Source: Euwallacea fornicatus
Lineage: Eukaryota > Arthropoda > Insecta > Coleoptera > Curculionidae
Assembly: GCF_040115645.1 (NCBI RefSeq)
Contig: NW_027096067.1
Span: 1 to 64,000 of the forward strand
Length of the DNA: 64,000 bases
Direction: 5' to 3'
Position numbers and translations under genes: made by a program. The notes below the pieces were generated by a model. It searched no databases. It was not told the DNA's origin and saw only the letters and a list, made by a program, of their open reading frames with translations. Positions 39,101 to 49,239 of the stretch are shown piece after piece. Numbering within the stretch: the first letter of the stretch is position 1; the number at the start of each line of letters is the position of its first letter.

Positions 39101-41010
39101 ACTCGCCGATTTCACGGATTTGACTACTTTTAAGCTCAGTATTGTTAGGAATGACGGAAATAGCACGAAATCGTACGATTTACACGATTTGGTCAAAAAG
39201 TGCCGCTTCTATTAGAGCCAAATTGACGATTTGCCATTTAAGGCCTTATGCTTATTTTGCCAAAAGGAGACGATTTGAACAAAATTGGTTGTAGCGTTGG
39301 CGAAATATCGCCAAATCGTTGTTTTCGGGCAATTTCCGACGAAACTCGCCGATTTCACGGATTTGACTATTTTTAAGCTCAGTATTGTTAGGAATGACGG
39401 AAATAGCACGAAATCATACGATTTACACGTTTTGGTCAAAAAGTGCCGGTTCTATTAGAGCCAAATTGACGATTTGCCGTTTAAGGCCTTATTATGCTTA
39501 TTTTGCCAAAAGGAGACGATTTGAACAAAATTGGTTGTAGCGTTGGCGAAATATCGCCAAATTGTACGATTTGGTCAAAAAGTGCCGGTTCTATTAGAGC
39601 CAAATTGACGATTTGCCGTTTAAGGCCTTATTATGCTTATTTTGCCAAAAGGAGACGATTTGAACAAAATTGGTTGTAGCATTGGCGAAATATTGCCAAA
39701 TTGTAAGATTTGGCCGAAAAGCCGCTTCTATTAGAGCCAAATTGACTATTTGCCGTTTAAGGTCTTATTATGCTTATTTTGCCAAAAGGAGACGATTTGA
39801 ACAAAATTAGTTGTAGCGTTGGCGAAATATCGCCAAATTGTACGATTTGGTCAAAAAGTGCCGGTTCTATTAGAGCCAAAGTGACGATTTGCCGTTTAAG
39901 GCCTTATTATGCTTATTTTGCCAAAAGAAGACGATTTGAACAAAATTGGTTGTAGCGTTGGCGAAATATCGTCAAATTGTACGATTTGGCCAAAAAGTGC
40001 CGCTTCTATTAGAGCCAAATTGACGATTTGCCGTTTAAGGCCTTATTATGCTTATTTTGCCGAAAGGAGACGATTTGAACAAAATTGGTTGTAGCGTTGG
40101 CGAAATAACGCCAAATTGTACGATTTGGCCAAAAAGTGCCGCTTCTATTAGAGCCAAATTGACGATTTGCCGTTTAAGGCCTTATTATGCTTATTTTGCC
40201 GAAAGGAGACGATTTGAACAAAATTGGTTGTAGCGTTGGCGAAATATCGCCAAATTGTACGATTTGGTCAAAAAGTGCCGGTTCTATTAGAGCCAAATTG
40301 ACGATTTGCCGTTTAAGGCCTTATTATCCTTTTTTTTCCAAAAGGAGACGATTTGAACAAAATTGGTTGTAGCGTTGGCGAAATATCGCCAAATCGTGGT
40401 TTTCGGGCAATTTCCGACGAAACTCGCCGATTTCACGGATTTGACTATTTTTAAGCTCAGTGTTGTTAGGAATGACGGAAATAGCACGAAATCGTACGAT
40501 TTACACGATTTGGTCAAAAAGTGCCGCTTCTATTAGAGCCAAATTGACGATTTGCCGTTTAAGGCCTTATTATGCTTATTTTGCCAAAAGGAGACGATTT
40601 GAACAAAATTGGTTGTAGCGTTGGCGAAATATCGCCAAATCGTGGTTTTCGGGCAATTTCCGACGAAACTCGCCGATTTCACGGATTTGACTACTTTTAA
40701 GCTCAGTATTGTTAGGAATGACGGAAATAGCACGAAATCGTACGATTTACACGATTTGGTCAAAAAGTGCCGCTTCTATTAGAGCCAAATTGACGATTTG
40801 CCGTTTAAGGCCTTAATATGCTTATTTTTCCAAAAGGAGACGATTTGAACAAAATTGGTTGTAGCGTTGGCGAAATATCGCCAAATCGTTGTTTTCGGGC
40901 AATTTCCGACGAAACTCGCCGATTTCACGGATTTGACTATTTTTAAGCTCAGTATTGTTAGGAATGACGGAAATAGCACGAAATCATACGATTTACACGT
41001 TTTGGTCAAA
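36140..41010 (+). repeat. Long-form-rich domain of satellite A (385- and 246-bp registers)
   Basis: Thirteen of the 38 long forms lie here. Successive 107-bp segments are spaced 385, 385, 246, 385, 385, 385, 385, 246 and 243 bp from 36275 to 39320, then 246 and 246 bp from 40398 to 40890. Thus long-short dimers and pure long tandem runs both occur. Segment 36660-37420 recurs at 38446-39206 (offset 1786), marked by GCCATTTAAGG with AAAACGAGACG near 36816 and 38602. A CCTTTTTTTTCC variant marks 38375 and 40330. Confidence 0.82.
39543..39574. repeat. Double dyad in right-edge satellite A monomers (example copy)
   Basis: In monomers carrying the GTTGGCGAAAT block, TTGGCGAAATATCGCCAA (39543-39560) has 7-bp complementary arms (TTGGCGA and TCGCCAA) around AATA. 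It overlaps by CCAA the next dyad, whose arms are CCAAATT and GATTTGG, so two hairpin-capable elements sit back to back. In the common left-side monomers the first dyad is degraded because TTGGCGA is replaced by TTTGCGA. Confidence 0.7.
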
Positions 41011-41589
41011 AAGTGCCGGTTCTATTAGAGCCAAATTGACGATTTGCCGTTTAAGGCCTTATTATGCTTATTTTGCCAAAAGGAGACGATTTGAACAAAA
41101 TTGGTTGTAGCATTGGCGAAATATTGCCAAATTGTAAGATTTGGCCGAAAAGCCGCTTCTATTAGAGCCAAATTGACTATTTGCCGTTTAAGGTCTTATT
41201 ATGCTTATTTTGCCAAAAGGAGACGATTTGAACAAAATTAGTTGTAGCGTTGGCGAAATATCGCCAAATTGTACGATTTGGTCAAAAAGTGCCGGTTCTA
41301 TTAGAGCCAAAGTGACGATTTGCCGTTTAAGGCCTTATTATGCTTATTTTGCCAAAAGGAGACGATTTGAACAAAATTGGTTGTAGCATTGGCGAAATAT
41401 TGTCAAATTGTAACATTTGGCCAAAAAGCCGCTTCTATTAGAGCCAAATTGACGATTTGCCGTTTATGGCCTTATTATGCTTATTTTGCCAAAAGGAGAC
41501 GATTTGAACAAAATTGGTTGTAGCGTTGGCGAAATATTGCCAAATTGTAAGATTTGGCCAAAAAGCCGCTTCTATTAGAGCCAAATTGA

Positions 41590-43143
41590 CGATTTGCCGT
41601 TTAAGGCCTTATTATGCTTATTTTGTCAAACGGAGACGATTTGAACAAAATTGGTTGTAGCGTTGGCGAAATATCGCCAACTTGTACGATTTGGCCAAAA
41701 AGTGCCGCTTCTATTAGAGCCAAATTGACGATTTGCCGTTTAAGGCCTTATTATGCTTATTTTACCAAAAGGAGACTATTTGAACAAAATTGGTTGTAGC
41801 GTTTGCGAGATAACGCCAAATCATAAGATTTGGACAAAAAGTGCCGCTTCTATTAGAGCCAAATTCACGATTTGCCGTTTAAGGCCTTATTATGCTTTTT
41901 TTGCCAAAAGGAGACGATTTGAACAAAATTGGTTGTAGCGTTGGCGAAATAACGCCAAATTGTACGATTTGGCCAAAAAGTGCCGCTTCTATTAGAGCCA
42001 AATTAATGATTTGCCGTTTAAGGCCTTATTATGCTTATTTTACCAAAAGGAGACGATTTGAACAAAATTGGTTGTAGCGTTGGCGAAATATCGCCAAATT
42101 GTACGATTTGGCCAAAAAATGCCGCTTCTAGTAGAGCCAAATTGACGATTTGCCGTTTAAGGCCTTATTATGCTTATTTTACCAAAAGGAGACTATTTGA
42201 ACAAAATTGGTTGTAGCGTTTGCGAGATAACGCCAAATCATAAGATTTGGACAAAAAGTGCCGCTTCTATTAGAGCCCAATTGACGATTTGCCGTTTAAG
42301 GCCTTATTATGCTTATTTTGCCAAAAGGAGACGATTTGAACAAAATTGGTTGTAGCGTTGGCGAAATATCGCCAAATTGTACGATTTGGCCAAAAAGTGC
42401 CGCTTCTATTAGAGCCAAATTGACGATTTGCCGTTTAAGGCCTTATTATGCTTATTTTGTCAAACGGAGACGATTTGAACAAAATTGGTTGTAGCGTTGG
42501 CGAAATATCGCCAACTTGTACGATTTGGCCAAAAAGTGCCGCTTCTATTAGAGCCAAATTGACGATTTGCCGTTTAAGGCCTTATTATGCTTATTTTACC
42601 AAAAGGAGACTATTTGAACAAAATTGGTTGTAGCGTTTGCGAGATAACGCCAAATCATAAGATTTGGACAAAAAGTGCCGCTTCTATTAGAGCCAAATTC
42701 ACGATTTGCCGTTTAAGGCCTTATTATGCTTTTTTTGCCAAAAGGAGACGATTTGAACAAAATTGGTTGTAGCGTTGGCGAAATAACGCCAAATTGTACG
42801 ATTTGGCCAAAAAGTGCCGCTTCTATTAGAGCCAAATTAATGATTTGCCGTTTAAGGCCTTATTATGCTTATTTTACCAAAAGGAGACGATTTGAACAAA
42901 ATTGGTTGTAGCGTTGGCGAAATATCGCCAAATTGTACGATTTGGCCAAAAAATGCCGCTTCTAGTAGAGCCAAATTGACGATTTGCCGTTTAAGGCCTT
43001 ATTATGCTTATTTTACCAAAAGGAGACTATTTGAACAAAATTGGTTGTAGCGTTTGCGAGATAACGCCAAATCATAAGATTTGGACAAAAAGTGCCGCTT
43101 CTATTAGAGCCAAATTCACGATTTGCCGTTTAAGGCCTTATTA
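41590..43143 (+). repeat. Six-monomer (834-bp) higher-order repeat near the right edge of satellite A
   Basis: Monomers at 41590-42309 recur at 42424-43143 with the same variants: TTTGTCAAACGG, CCAACTTGTACG, GGAGACTATTTG, CAAATTCACG, GCTTTTTTTGCC, AAATTAATG and AAAAAATGCCG. A three-monomer (417-bp) sub-period is also visible, because GGAGACTATTTG recurs near 41770, 42187, 42604 and 43021. Confidence 0.82.
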
Positions 43144-43661
43144 TGCTTTTTTTGCCAAAAGGAGACGATTTGAACAAAATTGGTTGTAGCGTTGTCGAAA
43201 TATTGCCAAATTGTAAGATTTGGCCAAAAAGCCGCTTCTATTAGAGCCAAATTGACGATTTGCCGTTTAAGGCCTTATGCTTATTTTGCCAAAAGGAGAC
43301 GATTTGAACAAAATTGGTTGTAGCGTTGGCGAAATATCGCCAAATCGTTGTTTTCGGGCAATTTCCGACGAAACTCGCCGATTGCACGGATTTGACTATT
43401 TTTAAGCTCAGTATTGTTAGGAATGACGGAAATAGCACGAAATCATACGATTTACACGTTTTGGTCAAAAAGTGCCGGTTCTATTAGAGCCAAATTGACA
43501 ATTTGCCGTTTAAGGCCTTATTATGCTTATTTTGCCAAAAGGAGACGATTTGAACAAAATTGGTTGTAGCGTTTGCTAGATAACGCCAAATCATAAGATT
43601 TGGACAAAAAGTGCCGCTTCTATTAGAGCCAAATTGTTGATTTGCCGTTTAAGGCCTTATT

Positions 43662-44400
43662 ATGCTTTTTTTGCCAAAAGGAGACGATTTGAACAAAATT
43701 GGTTGTAGCGTTGGCGAAATATCGCCAAATTGTACGATTTGGACAAAAAGTGCCGCTTCTATTAAAGCCAAATTGACGATTTGCCGTTTAAGGACTTATT
43801 ATGCTTATTTTGCCAAAAGGAGACGATTTGAACACAATTGGTCGTAGCGTTGGCGAAATAACGCCAAATCATAAGATTTGGACAAAAAGTGCCGCTTCTA
43901 TTAGAGCCAAATTGACGATTTGCCGTTTAAGGCCTTATTATGCTTATTTTGCCAAAAGGAGACGATTTGAACAAAATTGGTTGTAGCGTTGGCGAAATAA
44001 CGCCAAATTGTACGATTTGGCCAAAAAGTGCCGCTTGTATTAGAGCCAAATTGTTGATTTGCCGTTTAAAGCCTTATTATGCTTTTTTTGCCAAAAGGAG
44101 ACGATCTGAACAAAATTGGTTGTAGCGTTGGCGAAATATCGCCAAATTGTACGATTTGGACAAAAAGTGCCGCTTCTATTAAAGCCAAATTGACGATTTG
44201 CCGTTTAAGGACTTATTATGCTTATTTTGCCAAAAGGAGACGATTTGAACACAATTGGTCGTAGCGTTGGCGAGATAACGTCAAATCATAAGATTTGGAC
44301 AAAAAGTGCCGCTTCTATTAGAGCCAAATTGACGATTTGCCGTTTAAGGCCTTATTATGCTTATTTTGCCAAAAGGAGACGATTTGAACAAAATTGGTCG
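43662..44400 (+). repeat. Three-monomer (417-bp) repeat at the right end of satellite A
   Basis: Monomers from 43662 recur at 44079. They carry GCTTTTTTTGCC, TTTGGACAAAA, CTATTAAAGCC, AAGGACTTATT and GAACACAATTGGTCG. The last monomer stops about 10 bp after AAAATTGGTCG, at the retrotransposon junction. Confidence 0.8.
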
Positions 44401-44404
44401 TAGG

Positions 44405-45131
44405 GTTCCTTCACGTACCGGCCCATTTTTTCCAGACCTTTCGCGCTCGTCATCCATCTACCTTTTCTCACTCTCACTTCTTCGCTCCCAGATGCCATCC
44501 CTTCACGCTTGACGCGATAGGAGATGTACCTGTGGCCACTTCCACTCTCCATTCCCACCACGACTCACCATTCTCGCACCCAGCCACTCACATACGTTCC
44601 CGCAATGGTCACGTCGATCAGCGACCTGCCTATCCTGTTTCCGAACGTCCACTCGTTCCCGACGTTGATGGGAACGAGCTCTGCCGCGTCCAGGTACTCC
44701 TCCAGGACCCGTCCGTAGGCATTCGCCACCGCAGAACCTAACCTCGCACTCTTTGCGTTCAGGTCCCCGGCGATGAGGACTCTCCTGCTGTCACGTCCCC
44801 TGACGTAACCCCCCAGCCGATCGAGCCACGAAGTGAAATCGTTGGTGCTCCGATTCGGCGAGAAGTACGCGGAGACGAGAGTGATCCCGTCCAGCTCCGC
44901 AGCCACAAACCCCCGGTCACGGTGAAGCGATTTCACCCTGACAACCGGCGATAGCCAGATGAAGACGTCGTCGCTGCTGTCCCGTACTAAGTTCCCTTCG
45001 GCCAGGCAGGGCTCTTGACCGAGCACCACGTCGACGTTCCTTTCCCTGATCACCTGGAACATGAGGTCCATCGCGAGAAGTCCTCTGTCCAGGTTGATCT
45101 GTAGGCACCGTAATTCCCTGTTCGCCGCCAT
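44405..45131 (-). pseudogene. Non-LTR retrotransposon ORF2, APE-type endonuclease N-terminal part, broken
   Basis: From ATG at 45131-45129 an open frame of 188 codons matches the exonuclease-endonuclease-phosphatase fold of R1/Jockey-group ORF2 proteins, which nicks target DNA to start reverse transcription. Visible motifs, in order: LQINLDR (N13), LGQEP (E40), SPNRS (residues 91-95), AGDLNAK (D123, N125) and SLIDVTIA (D173). A TGA at 44567-44565 ends the frame. The same frame then continues past it to SGHRYISYRV, where the family normally has SDH, so the catalytic aspartate of that motif is glycine here. The frame runs into satellite A at about 44404, before any reverse transcriptase domain. 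The TGA, the altered motif and the truncation make it non-functional. ORF2 starts 69 bp after the gag stop. Confidence 0.87.
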
Positions 45132-45200
45132 TGGATCCTAGCACTCCACGCACACTCACTCGTACACACGCTCGCTCACACCCACTCACCCGTGTCTCAC

Positions 45201-46340
45201 CTAGTCCTCCTTCCTCGGTCTCCCCTTCCTTCCTTTTCCTCCACTTCCCCTGTCGTCAGCAGTTGCAAGCGACTTAGGGGAGCCGGTGGTCGGTGAGTTC
45301 TTGGACCCCCCGTCCTCTTTCTTCTCCACGTCCACCGGTTCGGGTTCCTGCCTTGTCAGCGGGACCAGGGGAATGGTCAAGATTCTCTCCCCGGCTCTGG
45401 GCTCGCCCCCAGCCTTGGGTTTCCCCTTGGCTTTGGGCTCACCACTAGCGCTGAGTTTTCCCCCCTTTACGGCCTCCCTCTCGGCCTCCGGCCCTTCCTT
45501 AGCCTCGCGCTCGTCCGTAGCCTTAGGTTGCCCTTCGCCTACGGCCTTGCCCCCAGCCTTGGGTTCCTCCCTGGCTTTGGGTGTCCCGCACCCCAGTCCC
45601 CCGGCACTATGCCCCCCCTCTCTGCATAGAGGACAGTACCGCTGCGTGCGGCAGGTCGCGGCCTTGTGGCCTCCCTGCGCGCACCTCACGCACAGTCGCG
45701 AGCGGTACTCTCCCTTGCATTCACTTGCCCTATGGCCCCTTTCCCAACATCTGAAGCAGCGATCGGTTTCCCGCCGCTCCTTCAGACGACACCTCGAGAT
45801 ACCCACCTGCACCTCGGTGACCCTCCTCACCCGTCTAACCGCCTCGCCCTACACCAGAAGAGTGGCGGTTTGGCAGCTTCCGAAACATGGACGGAGACTG
45901 AGCAGCCTTAGCCACACTTTCTCCACTCCAGCCGCGGTTGTCACCGCCCCCACCACTTCTTCCTCGGTGGCGACTGCGTCCAGGCCGTGCACTTGGAAGG
46001 CCGCCGACCTCCCTGTACCCCCTTTCATCCTGTTCGGGCCCAGCTCCTTGGCTAGCAACTCCCGCAGTTGCCCGCCCTGTCCTCCTTTCGGCACCGTCAG
46101 TAGCATTTCCCCCTTCTTCGTCTCCCTGACGGTGTTCACCTTTACCTCTTGGCCGCCCCTGGCAACCACTTGCCTCACCTTCTTGAGGGCATCCACGTAG
46201 GAGATGCCTTCCTTCCTCGCCACGAAGATCACCCCTTCCTCTTCCCTCTTTCCCGCTCCTTGCGCCTTCTCCTTTTCTTCCTGCCAATAGAAACAAATTT
46301 TTAGGTTAGTTCCCTCGGCAGCAAGCTCCCCCAGCTTCCT
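45201..46340 (-). pseudogene. Non-LTR retrotransposon gag (ORF1) with three CCHC knuckles, N-truncated, one in-frame stop
   Basis: A single minus-strand frame runs from the satellite B junction to TAG at 45203-45201. It encodes a nucleic-acid-binding Gag-like protein. In order it shows a GVIFVARKEGISYVDALKK segment, a LRPCFGSCQTATLLV segment, an in-frame TAG (45851-45849), VGISRCRLKE, then knuckles CFRCWERGHRASEC and CVRCAQGGHKAATC (both CX2CX4HX4C) and CPLCREGGHSAGGLGC (CX2CX4HX6C) at about 45758-45588. A charged, low-complexity tail rich in EPKA/KPKAGG-type units follows. The frame on both sides of the TAG is the same and aligns with the normal Gag order, so this is one gene with a stop rather than two genes. 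The N terminus is missing: no ATG lies in frame before satellite B. A 304-codon frame on the opposite strand (45286-46200) is its shadow. Confidence 0.87.
45400..45590 (-). repeat. Imperfect short repeats coding the charged Gag tail
   Basis: CCCCCAGCCTTGGGTT followed by a CTTTGGG block occurs at about 45406-45441 and again at about 45548-45582 on the plus strand, with weaker copies between. On the minus strand these code GEPKAKGKPKAGG- and PKAREEPKAGG-like units after the zinc knuckles. Confidence 0.6.
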
Positions 46341-46518
46341 AAGATGCAATCATGATGTGGTGTGACATCTTAAAGATCTCGTCGAGCTGATTAATTTGAC
46401 ACTTTGTTTAACAAATTTGGTCCTCATTTGCCGAATTTATCGATCTTCAAATTTTGAAAAGTCTCAAAAGTTGTGTGTTTGAGCACGTAAAGTACTATTT
46501 TTCTTGGAAATTCAACAA

Positions 46519-47926
46519 GATGCAATAATGATGTGTTGTGGCATCTTCAAAATCTCGTCGAGCTGATTAATTTGACACATTGTTTAACAAATTTGGTCCT
46601 CATTTGCCGAGGTTATCGAGCTTCAAAGTTTGAAAAGTCTCAAAACTTGTGTGTTTGAGCACATAAAGTCCTATTTTCCTTGGAATTTCAACAAGATGCA
46701 ATAATGATGTGTTGTGGCATCTTCAAACTCTCGTCGAGCTGATTAATTTGACACATTGTTTAACAAATTTGGTCCTCATTTGCCGAGGTTATCGAGCTTC
46801 AAAGTTTGAAAAGTCTCAAAAGTTGTGTGTTTGAGCACATAAAGTACTATTTTTCTTGTTAATTCAACAAGATGCAATAATGATGTGTTGTGGCATCTTC
46901 AAACTCTCGTCGAGCTGATTAATTTGACACTTTGTTTAACAAATTTGGTCCTCATTTGCCGAGGTTATCGAGCTTCAAAGTTTGAAAAGTCTCAAAAGTT
47001 GTGTGTTTGAGCACATAAAGTCCTATTTTCCTTGGAATTTCAACAAGATGCAATCATGATGTGGTGTGACATCTTCAAAATCTCGTCGAGCTGATGAATT
47101 TGCCACTTTGTTTAACAAATTTGGTCCTCATTTGCCGAAGTTATCGAACTTCAAATTTTGAAAAGTCTCAAAAGTTGTGTGTTTGAGCACGTAAAGTACT
47201 ATTTTTCTTGGAAATTCAACAAGATGCAATAATGATGTGTTGTGGCATCTTCAAAATCTCGTCGAGCTGATTAATTTGACACATTGTTTAACAAATTTGG
47301 TCCTCATTTGCCGAGGTTATCGAGCTTCAAAGTTTGAAAAGTCTCAAAAGTTGTGTGTTTGAGCACATAAAGTCCTATTTTCCTTGGAATTTCAACAAGA
47401 TGCAATAATGATGTGTTGTGGCATCTTCAAACTCTCGTCGAGCTGATTAATTTGACACATTGTTTAACAAATTTGGTCCTCATTTGCCGAGGTTATCGAG
47501 CTTCAAAGTTTGAAAAGTCTCAAAAGTTGTGTGTTTGAGCACATAAAGTACTATTTTTCTTGTTAATTCAACAAGATGCAATAATGATGTGTTGTGGCAT
47601 CTTCAAACTCTCGTCGAGCTGATTAATTTGACACTTTGTTTAACAAATTTGGTCCTCATTTGCCGAGGTTATCGAGCTTCAAAGTTTGAAAAGTCTCAAA
47701 AGTTGTGTGTTTGAGCACATAAAGTCCTATTTTCCTTGGAATTTCAACAAGATGCAATCATGATGTGGTGTGACATCTTCAAAATCTCGTCGAGCTGATG
47801 AATTTGCCACTTTGTTTAACAAATTTGGTCCTCATTTGCCGAAGTTATCGAACTTCAAATTTTGAAAAGTCTCAAAAGTTGTGTGTTTGAGCACGTAAAG
47901 TACTATTTTTCTTGGAAATTCAACAA
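46519..47926 (+). repeat. 704-bp higher-order repeat of satellite B (four monomers, two copies)
   Basis: Four B1 monomers at 46519-47222 are followed by a second set at 47223-47926. Shared markers are AAAGTCCTATTTTCCTTGG, CTTGTTAATTCAAC and the GTGGTGTGACATC monomer (47047 and 47751). The only difference noticed is CAAAACTTGTG near 46646 against CAAAAGTTGTG near 47350. Confidence 0.85.
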
Positions 47927-49239
47927 GATGCAATAATGATGTGTTGTGGCATCTTCAAAATCTCGTCGGTCTGATTAATTTGGCACTTTGTTTAACAAAT
48001 TTGGTTCTCATTTGCCGAAGTTATCGATCTTCAAATTTTGAAAAGTCTCAAAAGTTCTGTGATTGAGCACGTAAAGTACTATTTTTCTTGGAAATTCAAC
48101 AAGATGCAATCATGATTTGTTGTAACAACTTAAAGATCTCGTCGAGCTGATGAATTTGGCACTTTGTTTAACAAATTTGGTCCTCATTTGCCGAAGTTAT
48201 CGAGCTTCAAAGTTTGAAAAGTCTCAAAAGTTGTGTGTTTGAGCACATAAAGTACTATTTTCGTTGCAATGCAACAAGATGCAATCATGAATTGTAGTGA
48301 CATCTTAAAGATCTCGTCAAGCTGATGAATTTGCCACTTTGTTTAACAAATTTTGTCCTCATTTGCCGAAGTTATCGAGCTTCAAATTTTGAAAAGTCTC
48401 AAAAGTTCTGTGATTGAGCACGTAAAGTACTATTTTTCTTGGAAATTCAACAAGATGCAATAATGATGTGTTGTGGCGTCTTCAAAATCTCGTTGAGCTG
48501 ATTAATGTGGCACTTTGTTCAACAAATTTGGTCCTCATTTGCCGAATTTATCGAGCTTCAAATTTTGAAAAGTCTCAAAAGTTCTGTGTTTGAGCACGCA
48601 AAGTACTATTTTTCTTGTTAATTCAACAAGATGCAATAATGATGTGTTGTGGCATCTTCAAAATCTCGTCGGTCTGATTAATTTGGCACTTTGTTTAACA
48701 AATTTGGTTCTCATTTGCCGAAGTTATCGAGCTTCAAAGTTTGAAAAGTCTCAAAAGTTCTGTGTTTGAGCACGCAAAGTACTATTTTTCTTGTTAATTC
48801 AACAAGATGCAATAATGATGTGTTGTGGCATCTTCAAAATCTCGTCGAGCTGATTACTTTGACACTTTGTTTAACAAATTTGGTCCTCATTTGCCGAGGT
48901 TATCGAGCTTCAAATTTTGAAAAGTCTGAAAAGTTGTGAGTTTGAGCACATAAAGTACTATTTTTCTTGTTAATTCAACAAGATGCAATAATGATGTGTT
49001 GTGGCATCTTCAAAATCTCGTCGGGCTGATTAATTTGGCACTTTGTTTAACAAATTTGGTTCTCATTTGCTGAAGTTATCGATCTTCAAATTTTGAAAAG
49101 TCTCAAAAGTTCTGTGATTGAGGACGTAAAGTACTATTTTTCTTGGAAATTCAACAAGATGCAATCATGATTTGTTGTAACAACTTAAAGATCTCGTCGA
49201 GCTGATGAATTTGCCACTTTGTTTAACAAATTTGGTCCT

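Larger units (their letters stand above)
26093..44404 (+). repeat. Satellite A array, right segment, ending at the retrotransposon fragment
   Basis: The same 139-bp family resumes immediately after the DNA transposon, in the same orientation and monomer phase. Twenty-five long forms lie here. From about 39.4 kb to the end, short monomers mostly carry the GTTGGCGAAAT block also seen in every long form, instead of the GTTTGCGAGAT block dominant to the left. They also carry more private changes and small indels: AAAAAGCCGC lacking TG near 39715, 41150, 41410, 41550 and 43225, and CCTTATGC lacking 3 bp near 39245 and 43275. This is what an older, less homogenised array edge would look like. The array stops within the TTGGTCGTAG block at about 44404, where GC-rich retrotransposon sequence begins. 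Confidence 0.97.
44405..46340 (-). mobile_element. Internal fragment of an R1/Jockey-group non-LTR retrotransposon
   Basis: About 1.94 kb of GC-rich sequence separates the two satellites and reads on the minus strand as 3' part of gag, a 69-bp spacer, then the endonuclease start of ORF2. No reverse transcriptase domain, 3' tail or 5' untranslated region is present: the ORF2 side is cut at satellite A and the gag side at satellite B. No target duplication can be recognised. Internal fragments of this kind are unusual for target-primed retrotransposition, which normally leaves 5'-truncated copies with an intact 3' end, so later rearrangement is implied. Three CCHC knuckles plus an APE-type endonuclease fit the R1/Jockey group. 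The clade within it is uncertain. Confidence 0.87.

Noticed and set aside
538..43468. Minus-strand ORFs of 66-77 codons and plus-strand ORFs of 68-85 codons across long forms
   Set aside because: They are generated by the same 246-bp repeat unit on both strands and exist in every long copy; both strands being open at once argues for chance.
24..44264. Hundreds of overlapping 61-codon plus-strand ORFs as a small-protein gene family
   Set aside because: They recur with the satellite period, overlap one another in shifted frames, end at the same stop in the next monomer and vary like non-coding DNA. No signal, domain or start context supports them.
1..44404. CRISPR array
   Set aside because: The 139-bp units are contiguous and nearly identical throughout; there are no short repeats with unique spacers and no cas genes.
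44394..44741. 115-codon plus-strand ORF
   Set aside because: Antisense to the endonuclease frame and the satellite junction; no recognisable domain.
45286..46200. 304-codon plus-strand ORF opposite gag
   Set aside because: Proline/serine-rich shadow of a GC-rich minus-strand gene whose frame has recognisable zinc knuckles.
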